Origin: Streptoalloteichus hindustanus
GTDB taxonomy: Bacteria > Actinomycetota > Actinomycetes > Mycobacteriales > Pseudonocardiaceae
Reading direction: 5' to 3'
Length of the DNA stretch: 64,000 bases
Assembly: GCF_900129375.1 (NCBI RefSeq)
Contig: NZ_FQVN01000002.1
Location: forward strand, 310,001-374,000
The notes beneath the pieces were generated by a model, which was given only the letters and a program-made list of their open reading frames with translations, ran no database searches and was not told where the DNA came from. Of this stretch, positions 16,000-24,064 are shown one piece after another (within the stretch, counting starts at the first letter, position 1; the number at the start of each line of letters is the position of its first letter). Position numbers and translations under genes: made by a program.

Positions 16000-16721
16000 C
16001 CGGTGCGGTGACCCACGCCCTGCTCGGTCGTGGCCGCCCCGGGGCGGCCACGACCGTCTCGGCGCTGGGGGCGGCGCTCGCCGCCCTCGGCACGGTTCTC
16101 GTGCTGTCCCCGGCCCGGACCGAGGACATCGGGGAGCTGTCCGTCGCGCGGCCCACCCCGGCCACATCGACCCGCCCCATGGTGGGGCCGCTGCCCCCGA
16201 CCTCCCTCCCGGTCCCGACCGGGACCTCCGCGTCCGCGCCGCCGACGTCCGCGCCCCCGCCCCCGACCCGGGTGGCTCCGTCCTGGCTGCGCCTGCCCAC
16301 CCTCGGCATCACCGCGTTCGTCGAACCGGCGCGGGTGCACCCCGACGGGTCCCTCGCGGTGCCCCGCGACCCGAGGAAGGTCGGCTGGTGGACCGGCGGG
16401 GCGGCGCCCACGTCCGCGACCGGCACGATGATGATCGCCGGCCACGTCGACGACGTGTGGACGGGAGAAGGGGCGTTCTTCCAGCTCAGGAACCTCCCCC
16501 TCGGCGCACCGGTGGAGGTCGACACCCCCGCGGGCCGGCACCACTACCGGGTCGTCGCCCGCCGCACCCACCCGAAGTGGGCGCTCCCGCGTGCCCTGTT
16601 CGACCCGAACGGCCCGCACCGGCTCGCGCTGGTGACCTGCGCGGGGCCGTTCGACGAGGTGGGCGCGGGATACCCGGACAACCTCGTGGTCTACGCGGAC
16701 CCGGTCCCGCCGCCCGGCTGA
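15996..16721 (+). CDS. Class E/F-type sortase
   Basis: Predicted membrane-anchored cysteine transpeptidase, 241 residues. A hydrophobic N-terminal segment (TVSALGAALAALGTVLVL) is followed by a Pro/Thr/Ser-rich linker. The sortase beta-barrel (about 95-237) has LRLPTLGITAFVEPARVHPD, the catalytic His in MIAGHVDD, the Cys in LALVTCAGPF and a downstream region VGAGYPDNLVVYADP. The Arg expected after the Cys strand is not obvious. The short form without a C-terminal membrane helix fits class F. The GTG at 15996 overlaps the DUF4142 stop by 4 bp. Its partner lacks an LPxTG motif, so its true substrate is unclear. Confidence 0.82.
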   Translation: MTGAVTHALLGRGRPGAATTVSALGAALAALGTVLVLSPARTEDIGELSVARPTPATSTRPMVGPLPPTSLPVPTGTSASAPPTSAPPPPTRVAPSWLRLPTLGITAFVEPARVHPDGSLAVPRDPRKVGWWTGGAAPTSATGTMMIAGHVDDVWTGEGAFFQLRNLPLGAPVEVDTPAGRHHYRVVARRTHPKWALPRALFDPNGPHRLALVTCAGPFDEVGAGYPDNLVVYADPVPPPG

Positions 16722-17133
16722 GGCTTCTGGCCTCCGGAGGTGCCGCGCCGCCCTCCGGGAAAGCGCCGGCGCGACCCCGGGGAGAGCTCAGCGCCGGCTG
16801 GACCGATCCGGCGCTGGCGACCACCCCTGGCTTGGGGTTCCGCGCGTCGTGACGGCCGGGCGGGACGCCCTCGCGGGCGTCCGGGCAGCCGTGCCGTGGT
16901 GCGACGGCGCGGCCACCGGGTCTGTCGGTCCAGCCGGCGAGGCCCCGCGACGGACGAGTCGCGCCGGGAGGAGGCCTCCCGCTCGTCCCCCGTGGAACCC
17001 CTGTGCTCGGCAGCGGTTCGCGACGCCGCTGCCGTCATCTCCAGACGCTAGGCCCGACGCCCTTGCTCGCGTGGGTGTCGTCGCGGCACAACCGGGTGAG
17101 ATAGCGGCGGATCGGCGGCGCCGGTCCCCGGCG
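16722..17133. other. Convergent intergenic region with small hairpin
   Basis: About 410 bp between the sortase (plus) and PEBP (minus) genes. An 8-bp stem with a TCGC loop at 16863-16882 may act as a terminator. Nothing else was supported. Confidence 0.4.
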
Positions 17134-17814
17134 TCAGCGGCCGAACAGCCCGACGAGCGTGCCGCTGGCCACCTCGTGGCCCGCCAACGCCGTCCGCACG
17201 TCGTCCGCCGTGCAGCCCTCGCCGAGCCCGAGCGGCTGGTCCGCCGCGTAGAGGTGGAAGAAGTAGCGGTGCGTCTCGCCCACCGGTGGCCGGGGGCCGT
17301 CCCAGCCGACGTCGCCGAAGTCGTTGCGCCCGGCGGACGCGCCCTCCGGCACCGCGCCCTCGCCGACCTCGGTGACCGAGGGGTCGATGCCGGTGACGAC
17401 CCAGTGCACGAACGTGCGGCCCGGGGCGTCCGGGTCCTCGACCACCAGCGCCAGCTCCTCGGCCCCGTCCGGGACGTGGTCCCACTGGAGGGGCGGGCTG
17501 GCGTTGTCACCGTCGAGGGCGTAGTGGTTCGGGATCATGGTGTGGTCGTTGAAGGCCGCGCTGTGCAGCCCGATCCCGCCGCCCTCCGGGGCCTTCGCCA
17601 CGTCCTCCAGCGAGGGGTCTCCCCGGCTGGTGCCCCTCGTGCCCAGCGGCCCGGCCGCGCGCTCGGGCGAGCCCACCCGGCGGGGCGGGTGCTCGCGCTG
17701 CAACTCCTCGTTCGCGGCCCGGTCGGCGTTCTGGTCGGGGACGCCCTGGTCGTCGTACCGGGCGCGCAGCCGCGCCCGCTGGATGTCGTACTTGTGGCTG
17801 CCTGGGTCCGGCAT
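17134..17814 (-). CDS. YbhB/YbcL-type PEBP protein with N-terminal extension
   Basis: Phosphatidylethanolamine-binding-protein fold of the bacterial YbhB/YbcL group, 226 residues, probably cytoplasmic. The first 75 residues are polar and charged (HKYDIQRARLRARYDDQGV). The fold follows, with YALDGDNASPPLQWDHVPDG, ALVVEDPDAPGRTFVHWVV and HRYFFHLYAADQPLGL, which carry the conserved ligand-pocket DPDAP and His residues. The role of bacterial members is poorly defined. The ATG at 17814 has GGGGAGG upstream. It is transcribed leftward, away from a small acidic-protein gene, with a shared 300-bp control region. Confidence 0.82.
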   Translation of the reverse strand: MPDPGSHKYDIQRARLRARYDDQGVPDQNADRAANEELQREHPPRRVGSPERAAGPLGTRGTSRGDPSLEDVAKAPEGGGIGLHSAAFNDHTMIPNHYALDGDNASPPLQWDHVPDGAEELALVVEDPDAPGRTFVHWVVTGIDPSVTEVGEGAVPEGASAGRNDFGDVGWDGPRPPVGETHRYFFHLYAADQPLGLGEGCTADDVRTALAGHEVASGTLVGLFGR

Positions 17815-18115
17815 GGCAGTCCTCCCCGCTCCTGTGGATCCGATGCGGTGTCGACCTGACGTGCGGCCCCCGGCCCCGGCGCACGCGGGCACCGGCCCGG
17901 TGACGCGCCCGGTCCCGGCCTACCCCGGCGCTCCCCGGGACAAACGGGGCGCACCCCCCGGCCGGTCCGGGTTTGGCGCGCCCTGGGCGGAGGTATGCGG
18001 CGGGTGTCGGAAATCCGACGGAGGCCGGCGCGGGACTGCCCCCGACCAACCATCACCGGCGACGACCGGCGACAACCGACAACTGGCGACAACTGGCACC
18101 GAGAGGACGGCGGCG
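17815..18115. other. Divergent control region with short repeats
   Basis: About 300 bp between the PEBP gene and the acidic-protein gene. Around 18056-18098 there are several short direct repeats of the type ACCGGCGACGACCGGCGAC and CAACTGGCGACAACTGGC. They may be operator sites. No promoter was assigned. Confidence 0.4.
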
Positions 18116-18412
18116 ATGACCGAACCCACCGTTCCGGACGACGTGCGGGCCGAGGACGCGCACGACGCCGAGGACGCCCGACGGGAGACCAGGCTCGCGC
18201 CGGGGACCGGGTTGGACCTGGAGGAGCCCGTGGCGGACCGGGAGGAACAGCGCCGCGACCTCGTCGACGACCGGGACCGGGTCGGGGGCGACGTGGCGTC
18301 CGGCGTCCGCTCCGACGCCAACGAGGCCGACCTGGCCGAGCAGGAGCGCGTCGTCCAGGAGGACGAGGACGACTACCGCGTCGAGGACGCCGAGGGGTAC
18401 GACAGGTACTGA
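18116..18412 (+). CDS. Small acidic hypothetical protein
   Basis: A 98-residue, strongly acidic protein rich in Asp, Glu and Arg, with no hydrophobic segment (PTVPDDVRAEDAHDAEDARR, and near the end VQEDEDDYRVEDAEGYDRY). It is likely soluble and partly disordered. I do not recognise the family. Similar small acidic proteins are common near stress genes in actinomycetes. The ATG at 18116 has GAGAGGA upstream at good spacing, and high third-position GC supports coding. It converges with another small charged protein gene at 18459. Confidence 0.6.
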   Translation: MTEPTVPDDVRAEDAHDAEDARRETRLAPGTGLDLEEPVADREEQRRDLVDDRDRVGGDVASGVRSDANEADLAEQERVVQEDEDDYRVEDAEGYDRY

Positions 18413-18458
18413 CGGCTGCCGGCCTCGGCTTTCCGGACAGCGGCTTTCCGGGCGGCGC

Positions 18459-18677
18459 CTAACGCTTCTCGCGCCCCCGCCCTGGCGCGAAGTCCGTCGT
18501 CCCGACGTTGCCCGTCGGGCTCGCCTCGTCGTGACGCGACGTGGAGTCGCTGCGCCCGGGAATGGTCTCGCCCTCGTCGAACGCCTCGGGCGCGTTCTCC
18601 GCCAGCGACGTGCGACTGTCCTGGTCGTACTTCTCCTCGTCGGCCTGTTCCCGCTGTTCACGCCGCTCGTGTTCCAC
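18459..18677 (-). CDS. Small hydrophilic hypothetical protein
   Basis: A protein of about 72 residues, charged and without membrane segments (REQREQADEEKYDQDSRTSL and PEAFDEGETIPGRSDSTSR). It is not recognised. The third-position GC of this frame is higher than that of the antisense frame, which supports coding here. The start is uncertain: GTG at 18677 gives the natural-looking charged N-terminus, but the frame stays open to 18785. It lies between the acidic protein (convergent) and the alpha/beta hydrolase (divergent). Confidence 0.5.
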   Translation of the reverse strand: MEHERREQREQADEEKYDQDSRTSLAENAPEAFDEGETIPGRSDSTSRHDEASPTGNVGTTDFAPGRGREKR

Positions 18678-18794
18678 GCCCTGCGGATACCCGGCCCCCG
18701 CACCGCCCAAGCCGACGCGCCCTCCCCGGCGGGGCCGGGTGGGGAGTCGGGAAACACAGGGAAGGCTGTCGGTGCGCGGTGACATGATCCGGAC

Positions 18795-19688
18795 ATGAGT
18801 TTTTCCTCGTCAGGCCACGTCACGACCCCGGTGCTCGACATCGCGTACGAGCAGGCGGGCGAGAGCGGCGGGACGCCGGTGATCCTCCTGCACGGCTTCC
18901 CGTACGACGTGCGGGCGTACGACGACGTCGCCCCGGTCCTCGCCGAGCGGGGCGCCCACGTGCTCGCCCCCTACCTGCGCGGTTTCGGCGCGACCCGGTT
19001 CCGGGACGAGAGCACGCCCCGGTCGGGGCAACAGGCGGCGTTGGCGCAGGACCTGGTCGACTTCATGGACGCGCTGGGCATCGAGAAGGCCGTCGTCGGG
19101 GGCTACGACTGGGGTGGCCGGGCCGCGTGCATCGTGTCCGCGCTGTTCCCCGAGCGCGTGCTCGGTCTCGTCACCGTCGACGGCTACAACGTCCAGGACA
19201 TCGCCCACTCCGGTGAGCCCACCAACCCGGAGTGGGAGCGCACCTACTGGTACCAGTACTACTTCCACTCCGAGCGCGGGCGCCGCGGGCTGGAGCGCAA
19301 CCGCGAGCAGCTCTGCGAGCTGCTGTGGCGCACCTGGTCGCCGACCTGGGAGGAGGCGTCGGAGGCCTTCCCCGCCAGCGCGCCGAGCCTGCACAACCCG
19401 GACTTCGTCGACGTCGTGATCCACTCCTACCGGCACCGGTACGGCCTGGTGGAGGGAGACCCCCGGTACCAGGAGCTGGAGGACCGCATCGCGCGCCAGC
19501 CGCGCATCACCGTCCCGTCCGTCGTGATGGTGGGCGAGGACGACGGAATCGGCGGGCCGGACGTGCTCGACGACCGCGAGTTCTTCACCGGGCCGTTCGA
19601 GTACCGCGTTCTGCCCGGAGTGGGCCACAACGCTCCGCAGGAGTGGCCGGAGGCGTTCGCGGACGCCGTGCTAAGCCTGCTCGCCTGA
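18795..19688 (+). CDS. Alpha/beta-hydrolase, epoxide-hydrolase/dehalogenase-like
   Basis: Hydrolase of 297 residues. The oxyanion-hole motif HGFPYDVRAYDDVAPVLAER is followed by the nucleophile elbow GGYDWGGRAAC, with Asp rather than Ser. That places it with epoxide hydrolases, haloalkane dehalogenases and related enzymes. Near the C-terminus VMVGEDDGIGGPD holds a likely acid and GVGHNAPQEWPEAF the catalytic His. The cap domain is rich in Tyr and Trp (RTYWYQYYFHSERGRRG). The substrate is unknown. The ATG at 18795 has a poor ribosome-binding site. A hairpin at 19700-19724 follows the stop. Confidence 0.85.
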   Translation: MSFSSSGHVTTPVLDIAYEQAGESGGTPVILLHGFPYDVRAYDDVAPVLAERGAHVLAPYLRGFGATRFRDESTPRSGQQAALAQDLVDFMDALGIEKAVVGGYDWGGRAACIVSALFPERVLGLVTVDGYNVQDIAHSGEPTNPEWERTYWYQYYFHSERGRRGLERNREQLCELLWRTWSPTWEEASEAFPASAPSLHNPDFVDVVIHSYRHRYGLVEGDPRYQELEDRIARQPRITVPSVVMVGEDDGIGGPDVLDDREFFTGPFEYRVLPGVGHNAPQEWPEAFADAVLSLLA

Positions 19689-19699
19689 CGCCGCGGAAC

Positions 19700-19724
19700 C
19701 CGCCGGGGTTTTCCGCCCCGGCGG
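19700..19724 (+). terminator. Hairpin terminator after hydrolase gene
   Basis: A 9-bp GC stem (19700-19708 with 19716-19724) with loop TTTTCCG lies 12 bp past the stop. Confidence 0.65.
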
Positions 19725-20211
19725 CGGGTCCGGGACGCGGTCGTGCTGTCGCTCCGGTTGGGCAGCACGGCCGCGTCCGTCCCGGCGGGCGACGAGCTCG
19801 ACCCGCCGATTCCACATCTTTTCGCGGTGTATTCGCGCCGAAACCCCGTCTCCCCGGACCCCGCTCGCGCGGAAAAGTTCCGGAAAATCCTGTCGGATCA
19901 CCGTCGACGTCGGCGGCCGGGCCTCAATCTCGTTTGTCCCGCCAGAGCGCGTGGAGATCTTCTCTGGCAGGTGCCGGGCCGTCGCGCCGCTCGCGGCTCC
20001 ATCAGTCCTGGTGACGGGGTTCTCCTGGTGCTTCCGACGGAGTCGGCCGGGCCCGGCGCGTTGGGGAAAAACGGGTCAACGTCGGGTGAAATAACACATT
20101 TCTGTCCGTCTCTCGGCATTCGTCGGTGTCGGGGACGCGAAGTGGGAGTCCGTGCGGCAGGTGTTCGCGGGTCCATGTGGCTCAATGTGCGAGGCAACCC
20201 CGCCGGAGCCC
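19725..20211. other. Long non-coding leader region upstream of chitinase gene
   Basis: About 490 bp with lower GC than its surroundings in places (for example around 20070-20110). A 7-bp stem GCCAGAG..CTCTGGC occurs near 19940-19968. No gene and no recognisable riboswitch core was found. Confidence 0.4.
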
Positions 20212-20240
20212 TTGACTGGTTCAGACCAAACTGCTGATCT
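20212..20240 (+). promoter_or_regulatory. Putative chitinase promoter overlapped by a DasR-like operator
   Basis: TTGACT at 20212-20217 and TGATCT at 20235-20240 are separated by 17 bp, a plausible promoter. ACTGGTTCAGACCAAA at 20215-20230 matches 12 of 16 positions of the known DasR site ACTGGTCTAGACCACT and overlaps the -35 box and spacer. The chitinase start is about 60 bp downstream. Confidence 0.6.
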
Positions 20241-20300
20241 GCCAGACAGTCGCGCCTCCCCCTGTGGCGCGGCTCCGCCCCCGACACAAGGAGTGGTCAA

Positions 20301-21200
20301 GTGTTGAGACGGCGTCTCTTCGCGTCGTTGTCCGCCCTGGCGGTCGCGGTCGCGCTGGCGATCGGCATCCCCGTGGCCGCATCCGCCGCCGAGCAGCCCT
20401 CGGTCGCCGCGGCGTGCAACGCCCCCAACTGGGTCGCCGGCAAGTGGTACGAGGCCGGGTCGATCGTGCGCTACACCAACGGCCAGTACTACCGCGCCAA
20501 GCACGCCAACCCGGGCTACGACCCGGTGATCAGCACCTGGTACTGGGAGCCGCACCGCTGCGACGACGGCGGCGGCAACACGAAGTTCGTGGTCAGCGAG
20601 GGCCAGTTCAACCAGATGTTCCCGCGGCGGAACTCCTTCTACACCTACCAGGGCCTCACCGCGGCGCTGAGCGCGTACCCGGGCTTCGCCAGGACGGGTG
20701 ACGACGCCACCCGGAAGCGGGAGGCCGCGGCGTTCCTGGCCAACGTCAACCACGAGACCGGCGGCCTGGTCCACATCGTCGAGCAGAACACCGGCAACTA
20801 CCCGCACTACTGCGACCGGAACCAGCCCTACGGCTGTCCCGCCGGTCAGGCCGCCTACTACGGCCGCGGGCCGATCCAGCTGAGCTGGAACTTCAACTAC
20901 AAGGCGGCCGGCGACGCCCTCGGGATCGACCTGCTCCGGAACCCGTGGCTGGTCGAGCGGGACGCGGCGGTGTCTTGGAAGACCGCGCTGTGGTACTGGA
21001 ACACCCAGCGGGGCCCCGGCACCATGACCCCGCACGACGCGATGGTCAACAACCGCGGCTTCGGCGAGACCATCCGCAGCATCAACGGCGCCCTGGAGTG
21101 CAACGGGCGCAACCCCGCGCAGGTGGAGAGCCGGGTCAACGCCTACCGGAACTTCACCCGGATCCTCGGGGTCGACCCGGGCGGCAACCTCTACTGCTGA
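20301..21200 (+). CDS. Secreted GH19 chitinase with N-terminal chitin-binding module
   Basis: Extracellular endochitinase, 299 residues. Residues 1-30 form a signal peptide with twin basic start (MLRRRLFASL) and a cleavage site near AASAAEQ. Residues about 38-87 form a CBM5/12-like module (WVAGKWYEAGSIVRYTNGQY and WYWEPHRC). The GH19 lysozyme-like domain covers about 95-299. Catalytic acid Glu152 lies in NHETGG and the likely base is Glu161; the spacing of nine residues is that of known GH19 enzymes. YYGRGPIQLSWNFNY is the GH19 signature. The GTG at 20301 has AAGGAG upstream. A DasR-like operator in the promoter suggests induction by chitin breakdown products. A hairpin follows the stop. Confidence 0.93.
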   Translation: MLRRRLFASLSALAVAVALAIGIPVAASAAEQPSVAAACNAPNWVAGKWYEAGSIVRYTNGQYYRAKHANPGYDPVISTWYWEPHRCDDGGGNTKFVVSEGQFNQMFPRRNSFYTYQGLTAALSAYPGFARTGDDATRKREAAAFLANVNHETGGLVHIVEQNTGNYPHYCDRNQPYGCPAGQAAYYGRGPIQLSWNFNYKAAGDALGIDLLRNPWLVERDAAVSWKTALWYWNTQRGPGTMTPHDAMVNNRGFGETIRSINGALECNGRNPAQVESRVNAYRNFTRILGVDPGGNLYC

Positions 21201-21211
21201 CGACCTCCGAC

Positions 21212-21241
21212 GGGGGTGCGGCCGAGCACGGCCGCACCCCC
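21212..21241 (+). terminator. Hairpin terminator after chitinase gene
   Basis: A perfect 13-bp stem (21212-21224 with 21229-21241) and an AGCA loop lie 11 bp after the stop codon. Confidence 0.8.
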
Positions 21242-21343
21242 CCGTTCGTCGTTCACCGGCTCGGACACCGGGCACGGCGGCGACGGGCCGGCCGCAGGCG
21301 CCGCGTGCATCATGACCAGGGGACGGCGCAGGAGGTGGTGGGC

Positions 21344-22621
21344 GTGGGGCGCGCGTGGTCGTCGCCGAGCGCAGGGGCAGGAACCCGTGGCCTGTTTTCC
21401 CTGGTCGTCGTCCTTCTCAGCGTCTTCGTCGGGGGCGTTGTCGTCGCGTCTCCCGAGTCCGCCCTGCCGGCGGCGGCCGCCGCCGGTGTTCCGGCCGGCG
21501 TGCTGGCCAGGACCCCGCCGATGGGGTGGAACAGCTGGAACAAGTTCGGCTGCGACGTCACCGAGGACGTGGTCAGGAGGACCGCCGACGCGTTGGTGTC
21601 CTCGGGCATGCGGGACGCCGGGTACGAGTACGTCAACATCGACGACTGCTGGGCCGAACCGGACCGGGACCCGGCCTCGGGCCGGCTCCGGCCGCACCGG
21701 ACGAAGTTCCCCGGCGGGATCGGAGCCCTGGCCGACTTCGTCCACGCCAGGGGGCTGAAGCTCGGCATCTACAGCAGCGCCGGCACCATGACCTGCCAGA
21801 GGACCATGCCCGGCTCGCTCGACCACGAGGAGGTCGACGCCCGCGCGTTCGCCGAGTGGGGCGTGGACTACCTGAAGTACGACAACTGCCACCACCAGGG
21901 CCGGCCCGCCGCCGAGCGGTACCGCAGGATGGGCGAGGCGCTGCGGGCCAGCGGTCGCGAGATCGTCTACAGCATCTGCAACTGGGGCGAGGAGTCGCCC
22001 TGGTCGTTCGGCCCCGTCGTCGGCGGGAACCTGTGGCGCACCACGCCGGACATCGTCGACGCCTGGGAGACCCCGCCCGACTCGTGGTTCCTGGGGGTGG
22101 TCAACATCCTCGACCGGCAGCGCGAGCTGGCGGACTTCGCGCGGCCCGGCCACTGGAACGACCCGGACATGCTGGAGGTCGGCAACGGCGGCATGACCGA
22201 CACGGAGTACGTGGCGCACTTCAGCCTGTGGGCGCTGCTCAACGCGCCGCTCATCGCGGGCAACGACCTCACGGCGATGAGCGACGGGACCAGGGCGATC
22301 CTCACCAACCGCGACGTGATCGCCGTGAACCAGGACTGGGGCGGCTCCCAGGGGCGACTGCTGCGCGACTCCGGCGACGGGGCCCAGGTCTGGGGCAAGC
22401 CGATGTCCGACGGCTCCACGGCTGTCGTGCTGTTCAACCGGGCGGCCGACCCGACGACGATCAGCACGACCGCGGAGGAGATCGGTCTGGCGGGCGGCGG
22501 TCCCCGTGCCCTGCGCGATCTCTGGACCGGGGAGGAGACCTCCACCACCGGCGTCATCAGCGCGTCCGTGCCCGGCCACGGCGTCGCGATGTACCGGGTG
22601 AGCCAGCCGCGAGTTTCGTGA
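21344..22621 (+). CDS. Secreted GH27 alpha-galactosidase
   Basis: Retaining alpha-galactosidase (or a related alpha-N-acetylgalactosaminidase), 425 residues. The N-terminus has a long hydrophobic stretch, LFSLVVVLLSVFVGGVVVAS, and an Ala-rich end, so export is likely. The GH27 barrel begins at RTPPMGWNSWNKFGCDVTED. VNIDDCW, the nucleophile segment WGVDYLKYDNC and the acid/base segment RPGHWNDPDMLEVGNGG are all present. The last 80 residues form the usual beta-sandwich. The GTG at 21344 was chosen for AGGAGG eight bases upstream; 21338 is an alternative. It follows the chitinase gene after a terminator, so it is probably a separate transcript. Both enzymes degrade external polysaccharide. Confidence 0.9.
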   Translation: MGRAWSSPSAGAGTRGLFSLVVVLLSVFVGGVVVASPESALPAAAAAGVPAGVLARTPPMGWNSWNKFGCDVTEDVVRRTADALVSSGMRDAGYEYVNIDDCWAEPDRDPASGRLRPHRTKFPGGIGALADFVHARGLKLGIYSSAGTMTCQRTMPGSLDHEEVDARAFAEWGVDYLKYDNCHHQGRPAAERYRRMGEALRASGREIVYSICNWGEESPWSFGPVVGGNLWRTTPDIVDAWETPPDSWFLGVVNILDRQRELADFARPGHWNDPDMLEVGNGGMTDTEYVAHFSLWALLNAPLIAGNDLTAMSDGTRAILTNRDVIAVNQDWGGSQGRLLRDSGDGAQVWGKPMSDGSTAVVLFNRAADPTTISTTAEEIGLAGGGPRALRDLWTGEETSTTGVISASVPGHGVAMYRVSQPRVS

Positions 22622-22699
22622 TCTGCGTTATTCCGGGCTCGTCGGCAACCCCTGGGTGGGCAAGGTGGGGAGGGGTGTTCCCGGTCGGAAGGAGCGGCC

Positions 22700-24064
22700 A
22701 TGGACGCACGTCGGGCGCTCGACGTCATCCGCGTGGTCGCCAGCCGCTTCACCGAGTTTCCGCACTGCGACGCCGGACCGGCCGATCCGCTGGGCTGGCC
22801 CGGCTACCGCGAGCGTCAGGACCGGCTACGTGCGGAGACGGGGGAGTCGGAGTCGGTTCGCTGCGGGGAAGCCGAGGTCGGCGGGTACGAGTGCGTGCTC
22901 GTCGCGTTCGACTTCGGCTACTTCGGCGGGTCGATCGGTTCCCTTGCCGGGCAACGGATCGTCGATGCCTTCGAGGTGGCAATCCGACGTCGTCTGCCGG
23001 TCGTCTCGTTGGTCGCGTCGGGCGGCAGCCGGATGCAGGAGGGCATGCGCTCCCTGGTGCAGATGCAGCGCATCGCGCATGCGGCGACCCGACTGCGGGC
23101 CGCCGGGCTGCCCCACATCACCGTGCTGCGCCATCCCACCTCGGGTGGCGCGTGGGCGTCGGTCTCGGCGAGCGCGGACGTCGTCCTCGCGCTGCCCGAC
23201 GCCACGGTCGCGTTCGCCGGAGCACGGGTTCGCGGTGGTGGGCGAGAAGAGGCGGATTTCTTTGCCAGCAAGGGAAAGTTCGAGTACGGACAGGTCGACC
23301 GGATCGTGCCGGTCGACCGGCTGGGGGCGGATCTCGGGACCGCGCTCGGCCTTCTCCCACCCCGTACCGCACCGGAACCAGCCCCGCCGGACGTGCCCCG
23401 CGCGTTGGGGAGAAGAGAACTTCCGGCAACCGGCGCCGACGCGGTGCGCAACGCCCGTGACCCGGCGCGTCCGCGCGCCAGCGCCTATCTCGACGACTAC
23501 TTCGACCTGCGATACGCGCTCAGCGGTGACCGGGCCGGCGGCGCCGATGCGGGGATGCTGTGCGGAATCGGGCGCAGGCAAGGGAAATCGGTCGTCTACG
23601 TCGCGCAGAGCGGCGCCGCCAACACCCCGGCGGGCTTCCGCACCGCGGCCCGGGTGATCCGCCTCGCCGACCGGCTCCGCCTGCCGGTGCTGACCCTGGT
23701 CGACACCCCCGGCGCGGCGAACGACGCCGGCGCGGAACGCGCGGCGGTCGGCCCGGCGATCGCCGAGGTGTTCGTCGCCGTCGCGGAGGCCCGCGTGCCG
23801 GTCACCACCCTGGTCATCGGCGAGGGCGGCTCCGGCGGCGCGCTCGCCCTCGCCTCCAGGGACACGGTGTGGATCACGCCGGACGGCTACTTCTCGGTGA
23901 TCGCGCCGGAGGCCGCGACCGCGATCCTCAAGCGGGAGCCCGAGGACGTCGCCCGCACGGCCGACCAGCTCCGCCTGCGCCCCCAGGACCTCCTCGCCCT
24001 GGGCATCGTCCACGGCATCGCCGGCCAGCACCCGACCCCGGTCCGACCCGCCGCCGAGCGGTAG
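22700..24064 (+). CDS. Fused acyl-CoA carboxylase carboxyltransferase (AccD-AccA type)
   Basis: Carboxyltransferase component that moves a carboxyl group from carboxybiotin to acetyl- or another acyl-CoA, 454 residues. The first half (about 60-220) is beta-subunit-like, with VVSLVASGGSRMQEGMRSLV and ITVLRHPTSGGAWASVSASA. The second half (about 260-440) is alpha-subunit-like, with LVDTPGAANDAGAERAAVGP, LVIGEGGSGGALALASRD and VIAPEAATAILKREPEDVA. The four-Cys zinc ribbon of bacterial AccD is missing. No biotin carboxylase or carrier gene is nearby, so it must work with subunits made elsewhere. The ATG at 22700 has GGAAGGAG upstream. Its 3' end overlaps a minus-strand gene by 178 bp. Confidence 0.82.
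   Translation: MDARRALDVIRVVASRFTEFPHCDAGPADPLGWPGYRERQDRLRAETGESESVRCGEAEVGGYECVLVAFDFGYFGGSIGSLAGQRIVDAFEVAIRRRLPVVSLVASGGSRMQEGMRSLVQMQRIAHAATRLRAAGLPHITVLRHPTSGGAWASVSASADVVLALPDATVAFAGARVRGGGREEADFFASKGKFEYGQVDRIVPVDRLGADLGTALGLLPPRTAPEPAPPDVPRALGRRELPATGADAVRNARDPARPRASAYLDDYFDLRYALSGDRAGGADAGMLCGIGRRQGKSVVYVAQSGAANTPAGFRTAARVIRLADRLRLPVLTLVDTPGAANDAGAERAAVGPAIAEVFVAVAEARVPVTTLVIGEGGSGGALALASRDTVWITPDGYFSVIAPEAATAILKREPEDVARTADQLRLRPQDLLALGIVHGIAGQHPTPVRPAAER

Noticed and set aside
14488-16721. Long open frames across the SDR, DUF4142 and sortase genes on both strands
   Set aside because: They are Arg/Pro/Ala-rich shadows of genes with clear domain motifs and lack ribosome-binding sites.
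18531-18782. A plus-strand frame with a hydrophobic stretch opposite the small gene at 18459
   Set aside because: Its third-position GC is lower than that of the minus-strand frame, and no ribosome-binding site precedes it.
19725-20211. Riboswitch (for example a cyclic-di-AMP type) before the chitinase gene
   Set aside because: The long leader is suggestive, but no conserved riboswitch core was recognised.
20076-21275. A 399-codon frame antisense to the chitinase gene
   Set aside because: The chitinase on the plus strand has signal peptide, catalytic Glu pair and family signature; the antisense frame has no recognisable domain.
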